From Poa pratensis (taxonomy: Eukaryota; Streptophyta; Magnoliopsida; Poales; Poaceae), in the NCBI GenBank assembly GCA_947311845.1, contig CAMZMU010000052.1, forward strand, positions 137,717,733 to 137,781,732: DNA of 64,000 bases, given 5' to 3'. Positions 45,628 to 57,000 of the stretch are shown piece by piece. Below the pieces are notes generated by a model that saw only the letters and a program-made list of their open reading frames with translations, searched no databases and was not told where the DNA came from. Every line of letters starts with the position of its first letter. Positions within the stretch are counted from its first letter, which is position 1. Made by a program: the position numbers and the translations under genes.

Positions 45628-46670
45628 TACAAATCAAAAACACGAAGGGGGAAAAATACATGGAGTGGCGCGCATGCAAATCGCAGAAAAGGCAGATAGA
45701 CTATAATTCGTCCCCATTTTTTCGCTATGCACTTGCCTATCGTTGACGGCAACAGTAAGAAATCAGAGTAATGTCACAATTTATCTCGGTAAGAAATCTG
45801 TATTTGATATCACCCATTGACACCAACAAGCTGAGGAGCCGACAGGTGTTCGTACAAGTAACCAATCCACAGAGACCAGTTGGTACAATATACGCGGCAG
45901 CTCAGAGAGCAGTCAAGGGCACAAACAAGCGGCTGTGTGAAATACAAAATCATATTCATCTTGAGTGCGCACCAACTACTGATGATGAGGCGGCCTCATT
46001 ATTATCGCTAAGGTCCCCTGCCATCTATTTCATCTATATGTACATCCATCAGCAGGGTTTTGCTTCTCCAAGCTGAGTCTTCCTGTGTCGACCTGACAAC
46101 CTGCACAACGTAACATCTTAAGGCTCAGATTTGCTTCTGAATTGAGGTTCAGAACAGACAATGGCTCATTCAGGTTGCAGAGAAAATGATTCAGTATCAA
46201 ACTATTTGTAGGTATTCAATTTGAATGTTAGCTCACAAGTCATATTATCTTAGTATGAAAGGTTTTCAGATAGACTGACATAAACACTAAACAAGTATCT
46301 GGTGTTAACCAGCAAGGGCCCTCCGCCACACTATCTGTAACAGCACTTGCCCAAAAATGGCAATAGTCATATTCCAGGTAATGAGTCGGAGACTCTCAAA
46401 AAAAAAAAGGTAATGAGTCGGAGCCAGCAAGTTATCCACCTTTCTACCGCAACTGTACTATTTTATTCTTTCCAGATTGACTCACATAAACAGTATTCTT
46501 TCCAGCAAAAAGAATATTGTTAACATCATCAGAACATGCATGAATAGGATAATATCAGGTGTAGATGGCGACATAATTTTACAACAATAAGACAAGAGAT
46601 GGCTAAAGGCTAAAGTTCAAATGGTGGCATAGGATACCGGTCACAGTTAGACCAATATAGTACTACGGAG
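45628..46670. other. Intergenic DNA downstream of Helitron
   Basis: A plus-strand ORF 45771-46076 (101 codons) has no recognised similarity. On the minus strand the segment 45840-46130 has an acceptor-like GTGCAG and some coding character, but I cannot tie it to a gene. Confidence 0.35.
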
Positions 46671-46764
46671 TACCTCTGTTCCGATTTAAATGTCGCCATT
46701 TGTATAGGGGTTTCTACTACCCTAGTTCAAACTCCACGACATTTAAATCGGGATGGAGGGAGTA
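46671..46764. mobile_element. Stowaway-type MITE (Tc1/Mariner)
   Basis: The element 46673-46762 (90 bp) is flanked by TA on both sides. The ends are inverted: CCTCTGTTCCGATTTAAATG against CTCCCTCCATCCCGATTTAA. It lies just beyond the stop codon of the neighbouring gene, probably in or near its 3' UTR. Confidence 0.85.
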
Positions 46765-46827
46765 ACTATTAAGCATTTTCTTGAGGAATTTGAACAAACT
46801 TACCCCAGGTAAACTTGCAAGGACAAA

Positions 46828-49455
46828 TTAGCCTTCCTCATCATCAGTTTGAGTAGCATCTTTCCTTGAACTCTTCACTGGATGCCAAAGTTTCCCTTTC
46901 AACAGAAATTAATTATTAGCCTACCAAATGATACTGAAGTGTAGAGCCAAATCAGGAAGTCCCAATCTAACAATCAAGGTCTCGGAGGCACATGCATCTA
47001 TTAACTCCTAGACAATCTGTAACCAATGCAATCAAACTACCATCAGTCCATCACCTCTTAAAAATATAAATCTAGTTCAAACCACGTAGTACTCAACACA
47101 AGCTTCACACACCAAACCATATACTAGTATATGGTACAAGACAATTGTAGCCATTTCGGATTTTAGAGAGTAGCTAGACCCACTATATACCCTACATAAC
47201 AACATTTTCTCATAGTGGATACCAGCATCAAATAATCCGACCCACCAACGTTTATCAAATAGCAACTCCTAAGTTATCAAATATATCATATATGAACAGA
47301 TGAACCCAGGTTTTCTTTATTTTGGTGCCACCATACATACAATGCTTCAATGTTTTGCCAACAACAACATGCATCACATGACAAACCAATATCAGCAAGT
47401 TCTACCTAGAGTCTAAAACAAGAAGCCTGCTCCTGTATCAGATCAAGTGCTCAGGTCAGTAGGATATTCTTCTCTCTGCAGTCAACCTACTGGGCACCGC
47501 CACACCACATTCTCATGCAGTTTATGCTACTGTCAACCAATCTGCTCAAAACGATTTTCTAGATAAATGAAAATATGAGATCCTTCATGTCGCTGATACT
47601 ACTACAGTACTATGTCAAGTGCAATATTGTTTCGTCAATTAAAAAATAACTAGATGCTGCATAGAACAAGATATTCTACCAAAAGTCAAGGTTGCTCTAA
47701 AAAATCAAGGTTTTCCAGGGAAAAATCAAGTTTTTTTAAATTTCTCATCACTTCGATATAAAAATACCAAAGGATGTGTTTTTCAGGCCAACAAAGTCCA
47801 GGACCTATATATACTGGACGCAAATAAAGAATAAGAAACAGAATGATGAGCAATGTTTAGTACATGGGCATGGCCACACGGAGGCTAATACAAAGGACTT
47901 TCACTCTTGCGATTGTCATGGCGTTTCGCTATAGGACCGTCATACATATGAAGTCATATGTGAGTCAATCTCATTTTTCTACCAATTAACCTCAACAAGC
48001 AGTGACCTTAAACCTCTAACTGAACAATGAGCTATTAATTAAGGGCGCCACTTCTAGCAAACATGCAAGGCATGACAGGAAGAAACTAGATCAAGTAAAT
48101 GATTGCCTCATGAAAAAGACAGTATTTTTTTCTCTAACAGATATGTGGATAAATCCAGAACATCTGCATACATTAGAAAGTTATGGGATCCGAACTTGCT
48201 GCACTTCTTTGAATTTGACTGAACTAATTTGCTTCAAGCATCAAACGCGAATTTTCTAGTATTTAATTGTGGATTAGAAGATATGTTGATCCGTCTGGCA
48301 AAAACATGGAAAGGCATAGGCTAATTAACCTAGAACTGCATAAAAGTCTGGTCAGCTACAACAATTATCATACCCTGCACAGACTAACAAACCGGACTAT
48401 TGATCTTAAAACAAAATAGGGAGGAAAACATTTTTAGATGTGCGTTCCAGAGAAAAATCAGTATCACCATGTAACCACGCTATCTATTTTTAGCGCGTAC
48501 GCAATCAAACTATAACTATGCAGTTGAATTTGATTAACCAACAAAACAGAACAGACAAAATGGTACTGGCAAAAGAGATACTAGATGATATGTCAGTTTC
48601 CTGTATCCACAAATGATTCCATCCACTATGGAATGATTCTGATAATTTTCTAAACTATCCACATTGCGGGGAAGAGATACACAGCCTCAACTAAAGCATT
48701 CAATACATATCAAATGTTCCCCACAAACAATTCATCAGGCATCGCATCGTATATACGAAGGTTAATGATATGTGCTATCTAACATGGTTGGTTAGGATTG
48801 ATTTCATTTGTCAAAGAATCACCATTCTAATAACGTGTTATGAAGGATAAAATCATCAACGATTATAATGGGAAAAGATCAAGGTTTTAGCTAGCTGATA
48901 GAGAATGTCAAGACATTCTATCAATTTTTAGGCTATAGCATTCATCATTTCGCAATCCCAACAAAGATAACTTAATCTAACAACCAAAGATCGAGGCCCG
49001 AGACAAGTGTAATCGACCTCACCATCGACGAAGTACGCCTCCGACGGCCAACCCCGGGGCGTGGTGAAGCACATCAGCTCCTCCTTCGTCAGCTTAGCCC
49101 TGTCCACGGCGGCCCTCGCCATCGCCGACGCATCGACGCCGCCGCTCGCGCTGTAAACGACGAGATCGGACACCCCGAGCGGGCGCCGCATCGGCGGCAC
49201 CCAGTACGACCCTCCCGGCACGAAGGGGAGCCACTCCGGGGCGGCTCGCCGCACCAGGACGCCGTGGATGGCGTCGTTCAGGCGCCGCATCCCCATCGGC
49301 TCCTCCGATGAGGAGGGGGAGGAGGAGGCGGAGTCCTCGGACAGGTCGATCTCGATCAGCTCCGCCTTGTCCGAGAGCGCGCGGACGGGAAGCAGGAAGG
49401 ATCGTGGGGCGGGCGGGCATGGTAGGGTTAGGGTCCGCGCGAGGAGGCGAGCCAT
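46828..49455 (-). CDS. Conserved plant protein, predicted organelle-targeted, unknown function
   Basis: Minus-strand exons are 49455-49023 and 46895-46828, joined by a 2,127-bp GT-AG intron with matching phase, giving about 166 residues. The N-terminus MARLLARTLTLPCPPAPRSF is Arg/Ser/Pro-rich without acidic residues, like a mitochondrial or plastid transit peptide. It is followed by a Ser-rich acidic linker (IDLSEDSASSSPSSSEEP). The conserved core reads MRRLNDAIHGVLVRRAAPEW, LPFVPGGSYWVPP and FTTPRGWPSEAYFVDG, and the product ends KLWHPVKSSRKDATQTDDEE. I recognise the core as a conserved single-copy-type plant protein but know no function. If the splice is not used, the frame reads on into the intron to 48928, which loses the basic tail. 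The second exon is inferred from phase and from the expected tail. Confidence 0.68.
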
Positions 49456-50425
49456 GGCGGATGATGGCTTGGGGATGGCGCGGCTAGTGGGAAGAGTCGA
49501 TACGCGACCGGGGAGCGAGACAGAGAACGAAGACGATAGCCCCGCCTATCATCGGTCAAAGGAAGATGCAAAATTTTACTGTACGATTTGTGAACCGAAT
49601 TATAAAGATGTTTTAATTTTTTCTCAATGCGTACGTATGTAGACACGTTTTAGGTCTGCTTTGATTCAAAGGAATAGCGTAGAAAGTCTAGATGATTTTG
49701 ACGCTTAGAAAAAAAATCTAGTTTAATTCGTAGGATTTAATTTTTAGGAATTTTTCCCATATAATTGTACCACTTCCTTTGTTTTTCCTGTGATTTAAAC
49801 ATTACTTGGCAAAATTTTCTATAGGCTGCAAATCCTGTAGGATCCAACCGGATATGACATTCTAATCCTACATTTTTTCTATATATGCGTTTTTCTATCT
49901 TACGAATCAAAAAGGTTCCTAATGTGTTTGCTCATCATTTCAGTTGTACATAGTCCACACAAAAATATCAAAACATTTTATAACAAAGGGAGCATTATTT
50001 TTGGCTTAAAGTTTCGTTTTCCTCCTTATCCACACAAAAAAATAGGGCGGGTTAGGTGTCAGTAGGCTGAGAAACTAGAGAAATTACCTGTTCTCAGAGT
50101 CATATTATTTGTGTATTTTAGAGGTATTACTGAGATGTCTGTTCATTTAGCTTCTACTATGCTTAATGAATCGGTGTCCCCTGCTAAGTAAATGGTTTAC
50201 ATGATGCTCCATGTCTCACATGTCTGATGTTTGAGAGTTTGTTGTATAAGAAATATTTAGTCTCAAATTCATGACGAGATTCAAGTAGGCATGTAGGTGT
50301 TCAGGCTGAATACTAAGTTTGGCAGCTTTACCGACTTGAGTTAGTATTCTCCATCCCACCATAGCATTATGTCTTGTCAAACATGAGTTGTTTGAGATGT
50401 TCCTATCTCTGGCATGGATAAAACA
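49456..50425. other. Upstream/intergenic DNA, no gene recognised
   Basis: AT-rich sequence that contains the promoter of the 49455 gene; no clear TATA box was chosen. Confidence 0.35.
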
Positions 50426-50885
50426 GGCTTAATCAGGGTGGCGCACAAGTGGTAAGGCCTGAGCCCTACCGGGTGGCCCAGTAGCACAAGACAGAGGCGT
50501 GGCCGGCTAAAGAAGGTACATGTCGAAGGCCCATGAGCTATTAAGCTCAAGTAATGAGGCGATAACTTAGTTGGATATGTCTAAAACTCGGTGTTCTTGT
50601 CGGACACGATTTTCTCTTGTAAGCCCTAGGTCTGGCCGCCTATATAAGCCGGCCTACGAGAGCCTTAGGGCTACGCTCTCATCCATACTCATTGTAACAT
50701 GTAACACGGCTATTACCTTAGTGAGTTATAGAATCACGTAGGATCTCGTCACCGTGTGAGATCTGAAGTTGGGAAAACCGCCGTGTACAATCTCGTCCTG
50801 GACAACATCGTCTTTCACCTCCACGATCTACCGTCGGCTAGGGATACGCCACATCATGTCACCGTTATCGACACGACGACATGAG
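50426..50885 (+). mobile_element. LTR-like fragment
   Basis: The sequence has LTR character: a CCGCCTATATAAGCCGGCC TATA region near 50638-50655, then CTCTCATCCATACTCATTG and the downstream GAGATCTGAAG-type U5 text, closing near ACGACGACA. No second LTR, primer-binding site or target duplication is seen. Confidence 0.4.
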
Positions 50886-51880
50886 TTCTAACTAAGAATT
50901 ATGTTTTCATACCCTTGCGCCATAACCTTTCGAACACAATATTTTTTTTGTGCTTTCACAACATTTCCCACACGGTATGTAAAAATCATGTAAAAAATGT
51001 TGCAACATTTAAAACATCCATTTGCAGCATTTTCCTGTGTGTATTGAACAAATTCGCTGCAGGAAAACACCGTATTACTAGAAACAAATGTTTCCAGCAA
51101 ACATAAACAACAACTACAACATGAATGCAAAGCTTGCAGCACACTCACACAGTTTTGCAGCATATCATCCATTTGTTTACGACAAACTACACGGGCTTGC
51201 AACATATTAAAATAACATATTATGTAAATCAACAACATTTGTACTAGGGCACCGACCCGGCCCCTCGTGCTCGCTGGCGATAAATCCACCCCACAAGAGT
51301 TCCTCGAAGCTCGATCGGGCTTTCTCTAATTCGTTCCTTGTAATCCTGACGTCTTTTAGAGATTGATGGCGTGGCCTCGAGCTCCACCATGAAGTCAGCC
51401 AGCCATGGCATGAGCAACATCTAGGGCAGACGATGGACTCCACAAGGAGAAAGGGAGGAGGAGGAGAATGAAAAGGAGGTGGTGTGGGGCACAAGGAGGA
51501 GAGCGATCCCCCATGGGAGGTTCTCAACGGCTGATCCGATGGCTTATAACACAATTGAAACCAATTACAAAATATAAGTCGGCTAGTTTTAATCATTTCC
51601 CCAAAAATATTCAGTTTTTCATTTCACTCAGGGTTTTCCGTTGGTGTTGTGAGCTGGCTCGCGCAAATCGGACCGGGAAGCTTTGAGCGAATGCGATGTT
51701 GTTAATTTGCACTCTTGAATTTCTAGCTCTATTTGTTTTCTTCGAGTGAAATTGAGGAGCATGCGTTATTGTATCCAACTTTCACCCAGTTTCCTGATTT
51801 CATTTAGAAACCACAACGGATTTCTTTTCCGACTCGTACTTACGTACGTAGATGTATTTGGTGTTCGTTAATTTCATCGT
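50886..51880. other. Intergenic DNA, possible old transposon with GCAACAT motifs
   Basis: At 50940-51240 short motifs TGCAACAT, TTGCAGCA and variants recur many times, which suggests a worn MITE or subterminal region. No gene recognised. Confidence 0.35.
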
Positions 51881-51885
51881 TTCCC

Positions 51886-51892
51886 TATAAAA
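51886..51892 (+). promoter_or_regulatory. Putative TATA box of the F-box gene
   Basis: TATAAAA lies 98 bp before the ATG at 51984, a plausible distance for a short plant leader. Confidence 0.5.
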
Positions 51893-51983
51893 TGAACCCC
51901 ACGAGCACAACGATTCTTTTTTGAAACGAAGGTAGAGATATTCCACCAACAGGCACAACGACCGTACACGCAAAAGATTCACC

Positions 51984-53288
51984 ATGGCAGCAGCGCCAAG
52001 ACCGTGTACAAGTCCCGATTGGTCGGACCTCCCGGCCGATCTCCTGACGAGCATCGTGCAACTCCTCGACCTCCCGGGAGCTCTGGCCTTCGCGTCCGTG
52101 TGCGCGTCGTGGTGCTCGGTCGCCGTTGCCGCCGGCGTCCCGCATTTGCGCACGCCATGGCTCATGTCTTGGCAAGAACCCGCCGTGAAGCCGCCCCGAT
52201 CAGCCGTGACCTGCGAATTCCGCCGCCCACTCGTCGACGTCGATAGGGTTTACAAAATCACTTTCCCCGAGGGCGCCTTCGTCACCTGCTGCGGCGCCTC
52301 CGGCCGGCGGGTGGCTGGTGGTGGTGGACGTGCTGTGCAACCTCTCGCTTTACAACCCCTTCACCTCGCGCACCATCGCTCTCCCTCCCGGCACCGACTT
52401 CCCGTGCGTGGAGGCCATGCGCGACGGCAAGGGAGACATCACTTGTTACCGTCTTAGATCAGAACAATTCGACGACACTCAGAGCTCCACGTCTACGACG
52501 CGTATCATCTGGCGACGTTCTTCTACCGGAAGGCCGTGCTGTCCGGCGACCCGTCCGGAGGCGGCGACTACGCCGTCACGGTCATCCACCATGGCGGCGA
52601 GTGGGTCTCTCATGTGAGGGCGGGAGACGCCAGGTGGCAGGTGCTGGTTCCCGACATGAAGAAACGTTGGCGGAACAACCGGTACCCGGACACCTACGCG
52701 GACTGCGCGCACCACGACGGGAGGATCTACGCCGTGTCGTACTGGGGGAAGGTCGATCGATGGCTCATCCTCGACGACGGAGGGACGCCATCGACGAAGG
52801 AGGAGGCGGTGCATTACCAAGGTTTGCCGTGGCGGCAGCGGTCCGCCGTCCTGAGCAGGCACCTGGTGGTCCCGCCGGGTGGCGGGGGCGTGTGGCTGGT
52901 CAGCGCGGTGTGGGAGCCCGGGCGGCCGGCGTACCCGGACGCCGTCAGGTTCACGTTCCACGAGGTTGTGAGAGCGAGAGGCGAGGAGGCGTCGCGGCCG
53001 GAGTCTGTGCAGGCCCACGCGCTGTTCATCGGGATGAACCAGTCGGCGTATTTGCCGGCGAAGAGCTTCTCCGGCGTGAGGCCTGGCGTGCTGTATTTCT
53101 CGGCGCCGTGGATGAGGCAGTACGATCCCGACCAGCTGGAGCGGGTGCGTGACTGGGGAGGCGCGAGGGCCTACGACCTCAAGGCGAAGACGAGGACGTT
53201 TGAGCGCGTGATTCCCGGCTTGCTGCCGGCGTCTGCACGCTTGATGGACTGTCCTACCGAGGTGTGGATCACGCCCAATCTGTACTAG
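51984..53288 (+). pseudogene. F-box/DUF295 family protein gene with two frameshifts
   Basis: Intronless. The N-terminal F-box reads DWSDLPADLLTSIVQLLDLP and FASVCASWCSVA, the SKP1-binding part of SCF ubiquitin ligase adaptors. A DUF295 region follows: LCNLSLYNPFTSRTIALPPG, then YAVTVIHHGGEWVSHVRAGD, DCAHHDGRIYAVSYWGKVDR and a C-terminus ending at a TAG at 53286-53288. Frame 1 covers the start, a second frame covers about 52310-52485, and frame 1 returns after about 52490. One insertion-type and one deletion-type change therefore cancel, but the middle is out of frame and frame 1 meets a stop at 52455-52457. As written, only about 157 residues (F-box plus a scrambled tail) would be made. Grass genomes have many such F-box genes and pseudogenes. 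Confidence 0.8.
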
Positions 53289-53436
53289 TGGCTGCTAGTA
53301 GCCAGGGCCTTCAGAAACAGATAGGCAGATGGAATCAACTGTTGTTTCTTCTCAGCATAGCCGATGCAAGACAGAAAACCCACAGATCGGTGACTGGTAC
53401 GGACGTCTCCGGACCGAGATATAGGAATTTAATTAT

Positions 53437-53522
53437 TACTCCCTCCGTTCGGAAAAAGATGTCACAAAAATAAACTATAGATAGATAATTTTTGTGACAT
53501 CATTTTCCGAACGGAGGGAGTA
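53437..53522. mobile_element. Stowaway-type MITE (Tc1/Mariner)
   Basis: The element 53439-53520 (82 bp) is flanked by TA. Near-perfect inverted ends CTCCCTCCGTTCGGAAAA surround ATGTCACAAAAAT and its complement. Confidence 0.92.
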
Positions 53523-54436
53523 CAAGCTAAATGCCCGTGCGTTGCTACGCCTGAATAATTTAGACTTATAAATTTTCAAAATCTTAAAGAAAAAAACAAT
53601 TTTCATGAATGCGGTCAAAATTACTGCACTTACACAACACTAATCGAGCTTCAAGCTCAAGTTCACCAACGGTAATTTTCAAGGTCACTTAAGCACCTTT
53701 TTTTAGCATCTTGAAGTGCTGTTATTCGGATCGGAACAGCTTGCTTACCGATGCATCTAGACACTGCCAAGGAGCCCTTTACTCGCATGTTCCTCGGTAC
53801 ACTCGGTCGTCGTTTTCTCAGGCCACCAGCAGAGCTGTTCCTCTCTCTTCTTTCAACTTTTCCTACCATCGCAGCCACACCAGTCAAACAATTTCCTAAT
53901 AAGTCTAGCAGACGCGCTCGCATGCCCCAGCTGCTGCGCTCGCCTGGATACTCCCGTGGTCGCGCGCCCGAGAGCTGCAGCCGCGCTCGCATACTTGTCT
54001 GTCCCCGGCGAGCACCGTTCAAGTAGCGAACTCGTGCTGTCGGCGGGCGGCGGCGTACTGTTCGAACCTCTCGCGCGCTGCGCGACGTGGCCGGCCGTGC
54101 GCTTGGCATCCCCCTTGCCTGGATCCGCTTGGACGCCATCGAGGAGAGGCCTGCTGGTCCTGTGGCTCTTTCTCTGCTGCTTCTTGTTCCTTGATTGGGA
54201 GCGACCGGGGCTCGATCGATTAGAGATTTAGAGATACAGGTCTAGCAGTATCAGAGTCAAGTGGGGAGCAATAGTTGGAATAGGATTGGGAAGTCAACGA
54301 TCTAGAGCAGGGTGGTCGCTTCGGGGCTTCCTGCCGGCGGCCGCGGCATGTGCTGTCGGTCGGTCGCGCGGACGAACAAGAAGCCTTGCTTCTTTTATTA
54401 TTGGGTAAAGATTATGGAAAAGCTAGGAGTAGTTGC
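53523..54436. other. Intergenic DNA with a possible decayed Helitron 3' end
   Basis: At 53528-53553 the minus strand reads GCGTAGCAACGCACGGGCAT, a hairpin plus the GCACGGGCAT text seen at some grass Helitron ends, but the terminal CTRR is not intact. The GC-rich stretch 53750-54230 has open frames on both strands with no family I recognise. Confidence 0.3.
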
Positions 54437-54700
54437 TAAGATAAGCTTGATAATGATGCATGTTTTTCTCAAGCTAGGAATATCTTAGCTTGTTCTCTTC
54501 TCCCACTTATGTGGATATACACCCATGCCTCTCCATCAGGCATGATTAGTTGCCCTAATATAGTTCCGGGTAAGATAAACTTTATAATGATGCATGTTCT
54601 TCTCATGCACCTATATTATATCTTGGCTTGTTCTTCTCTCCCACTTATGTGGATATACACCATCTCAACCAGGCCTGATTAGTTACCCTAAGCACCTTAT
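54437..54700 (+). repeat. Tandem duplication, two ~130-bp units
   Basis: Units 54437-54570 and 54571-54697 share AATGATGCATGTT, TTCTC, CCCACTTATGTGGATATACA and GATTAGTT-CCCTAA. A weaker partial third unit follows to about 54760. Confidence 0.8.
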
Positions 54701-55348
54701 TGACGCGTATATCATACTTTAAGATGCATGCATTTTCTTCTCATGCAATTCGAGGTTGATTTACATCATGCTTTGTAGTGAGATGCATCGCACCGCATAA
54801 TTAATTGTTCGCCATTTTTCGTGGGATTGTTTTGGGGGTATTTACACCTTTATTCCATCGAACATATGCATACCATGATGTAATTAACTCACATTTGTGT
54901 TACCAAAATGATCGGGATGTATGAGAAAGAAACATGAAATAATTATGTAAAACTTTCTCTATGTCGTGTTAGATCACTTTCGACGACGCACAATGGTTGA
55001 ACTTGTAGAAAGTACTACAAGAAAGAGAGCAACATACAGAAATACAGAGGGCATGTGCATACACATTTAAAGTATCACAACACATCTCGTCGTTGCAGGT
55101 CTACCCTCACACAAGCTACAGGGTATTAACTGTAGCTAGCAAAGAGATTGTTCAACTCGCAGAAAAGAAAGCACGCATAGCAAGTTGTGTAAAATCGGGG
55201 TCGAGCATCACACGACTAAATTTTTTATTCCCATCTCCTTTTTGAATGGCAGTTCCAAAAAAACATACTTCAATGTCAAAAAAGCGTACTCCATGTCATT
55301 GTCACCTACTCCACCAAGGTAGTGGCGTCCTATTCATATACCTTGTCA

Positions 55349-55916
55349 TCTATCTATACCTCTTATAAAGCAAAACCTCACTATGAGATCATTTAATTTG
55401 TCTATCTTAACATGCAGCCTAGCCACATCATCAACATACCACAGCCGCCCGATTGTCATCTCAAACCGTCCATTATGTTGTAGTGTGGCATGGCCACGCA
55501 AACCATACACAGAGTTGTCCCGCACTACGTTGCATCCCCACCCGTTCTAAAAAGCTTCTTCCCGATGTGAAAAAAGAAGATTATATTCCCCATGGCGCGC
55601 GCCGCCGAGCGCCGGCCTCAACCCAGCTTGCTGTACTCCTCCGCCTCCCACGGCAATCCCTCCCCAGTGGAATACCTACAGCCTCGGCCCTTGCTCAGCA
55701 CCGGCCCTTGCCCTAGCTCGTCGCCGGCCTGAGCCCCACCTCTCCGCCGGCGTCCACACTCCTCCCCTGCCCCTCCACCTCACCCATGGCAGACTAGCTC
55801 GCCAGTCGCCACCGACCTAAGTCCCATCCTGGAACCCATTTTCCCCATTATTGAAGAACCATCCATCTCCCATCGGCCCTTTGGTGACCAAATTTAGTGC
55901 CAATTAATCCTCTTCA
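55349..55916 (+). mobile_element. Possible Helitron 5' end, interrupted by CACTA
   Basis: After an A, the sequence TCTATCTATACCTCTTATAA resembles Helitron 5' termini (TC start, TATA-type run). It is followed by GC-rich cargo-like sequence up to the CACTA insertion at 55917. No partner 3' end is visible before the window end. The stretch 54700-55348 before it holds no recognised gene. Confidence 0.35.
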
Positions 55917-55935
55917 CACTAGTAGGAAAAGGCCT

Positions 55936-56220
55936 ACCGCTGGCGGACGGAAAAGGTTTACCGCTGGCGGGCGAGCGCCCGCCAGCGATCACTACGCTAG
56001 TGGTAATATATACCGCTGGCGGGCGGCCGTCCGCCAGCGGTAAGGGTTGTTACTGCTGGCGGGCATCCCATAGCGCCCGCCAGCGGTAGATGCCACAGCG
56101 CTGGCGGACATGCGTCCGCCAGCGGTAATACAGCACGCCTGCCAGCGGTACTAGTCGCTGATTAGGGGTTCTGGGTGCTCTGTCCGCCAGCGGTAAGCCT
56201 GTGTGTCCGCCAGCGGTAGT
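55936..56220. repeat. CACTA left subterminal repeat array
   Basis: Multiple direct and inverted copies of TACCGCTGGCGG and CCGCCAGCGGTA, spaced roughly every 20-40 bp, lie within 300 bp of the end. Confidence 0.9.
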
Positions 56221-56452
56221 ATTTCGTGTATTATTTTTTTCTAGAAAATCCTATTCCAGCAGTATATTTAGTATAAATATAGTATATTCAGGTGTACAAG
56301 CGAACAAAACAACAAGAATATAGACAAATCCACATACATCGATCACATACATTACAAACCACATAATAATAGCCAAGATGATAAAAGTTGTCATACACAA
56401 ATACATGTCGACAGATTCATCCATGGAAGTTTTTCAAATCAACTACTGTCAT

Positions 56453-56812
56453 CTAAACCACAATCACATACAAGAGAATAACAATGACGATGAGTAAGAA
56501 GGGGATCACGATGAAGTTGGACTTCATCCGGTTCTTCCTCTCTTCCGCAAGCAGGTGATTAAAGTATCTAGCTTCTGTCTCCGCTTTACTGTTGTAACTA
56601 TTGTGGTTGTTCACGATGATGTTGGACTTCATCCGGTTCTTCCTCTCTTCCTCAAGAAGGTGGTTGAAGTACCTAGCTTCCGCCTCCGCTTTACTCTTGT
56701 AACTTTTGTGGTTGTTGCCTTCGAAGTTGTTCACTTGCTTTAGACAGTCTTCCCAGTATTCATAAACTCCTGGAACACGACCTTCGTACACCACATACCA
56801 CTTCTTCATTTC
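56453..56812 (-). CDS. RNase-H1-type hybrid-binding domain protein with internal duplication and C-terminal membrane helix
   Basis: The best start is the ATG of MKKWYVVYEGRVPGVYEYWE at about 56809-56811, which follows an intron-like CAG acceptor. The upstream in-frame hydrophobic text is then intronic. The first ~50 residues (KKWYVVYEGRVPGVY, CLKQVNNFEGN, YKSKAEAEARYF) match the RNase H1 N-terminal hybrid-binding domain, which binds RNA-DNA duplexes. A unit of about 35 residues (SKAEAEARYFNHLLEEERKN and what follows) is then repeated almost exactly. The C-terminus is one long hydrophobic helix (IPFLLIVIVILLYVIVV) ending at the stop at 56453-56455. No RNase H catalytic domain is present. The role in the transposon is unknown. 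Confidence 0.65.
   Translation of the reverse strand, partial: EMKKWYVVYEGRVPGVYEYWEDCLKQVNNFEGNNHKSYKSKAEAEARYFNHLLEEERKNRMKSNIIVNNHNSYNSKAETEARYFNHLLAEERKNRMKSNFIVIPFLLIVIVILLYVIVV
56540..56750. repeat. ~105-bp direct repeat inside the HBD ORF
   Basis: Two units encode NNHKSYKSKAEAEARYFNHL and NNHNSYNSKAETEARYFNHL with the same following residues. DNA of the two units is about 90% alike by eye, so the duplication looks recent. Confidence 0.75.
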
Positions 56813-57000
56813 TCTGTACACAAGACGCATATAAAAGTATAAGCCAAATAAGAGTTGTAAGAAAAAAGATGTGTATACATAAGATAGAAGAAAATATAGC
56901 ATCGATCACACAAAATCAAACGACTTTCGAAACTAGGCAAGTTAATTTAGGGATGTAGTTTACGAAGACTGTTAATTGTTGCTCACATTCTCTTCGGTAT

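Noticed and set aside
53527..53553. Helitron 3' end on the minus strand (hairpin plus GCACGGGCAT)
   Set aside because: The terminal CTRR is not present and no matching 5' end was found; kept only as a note in the interval annotation.
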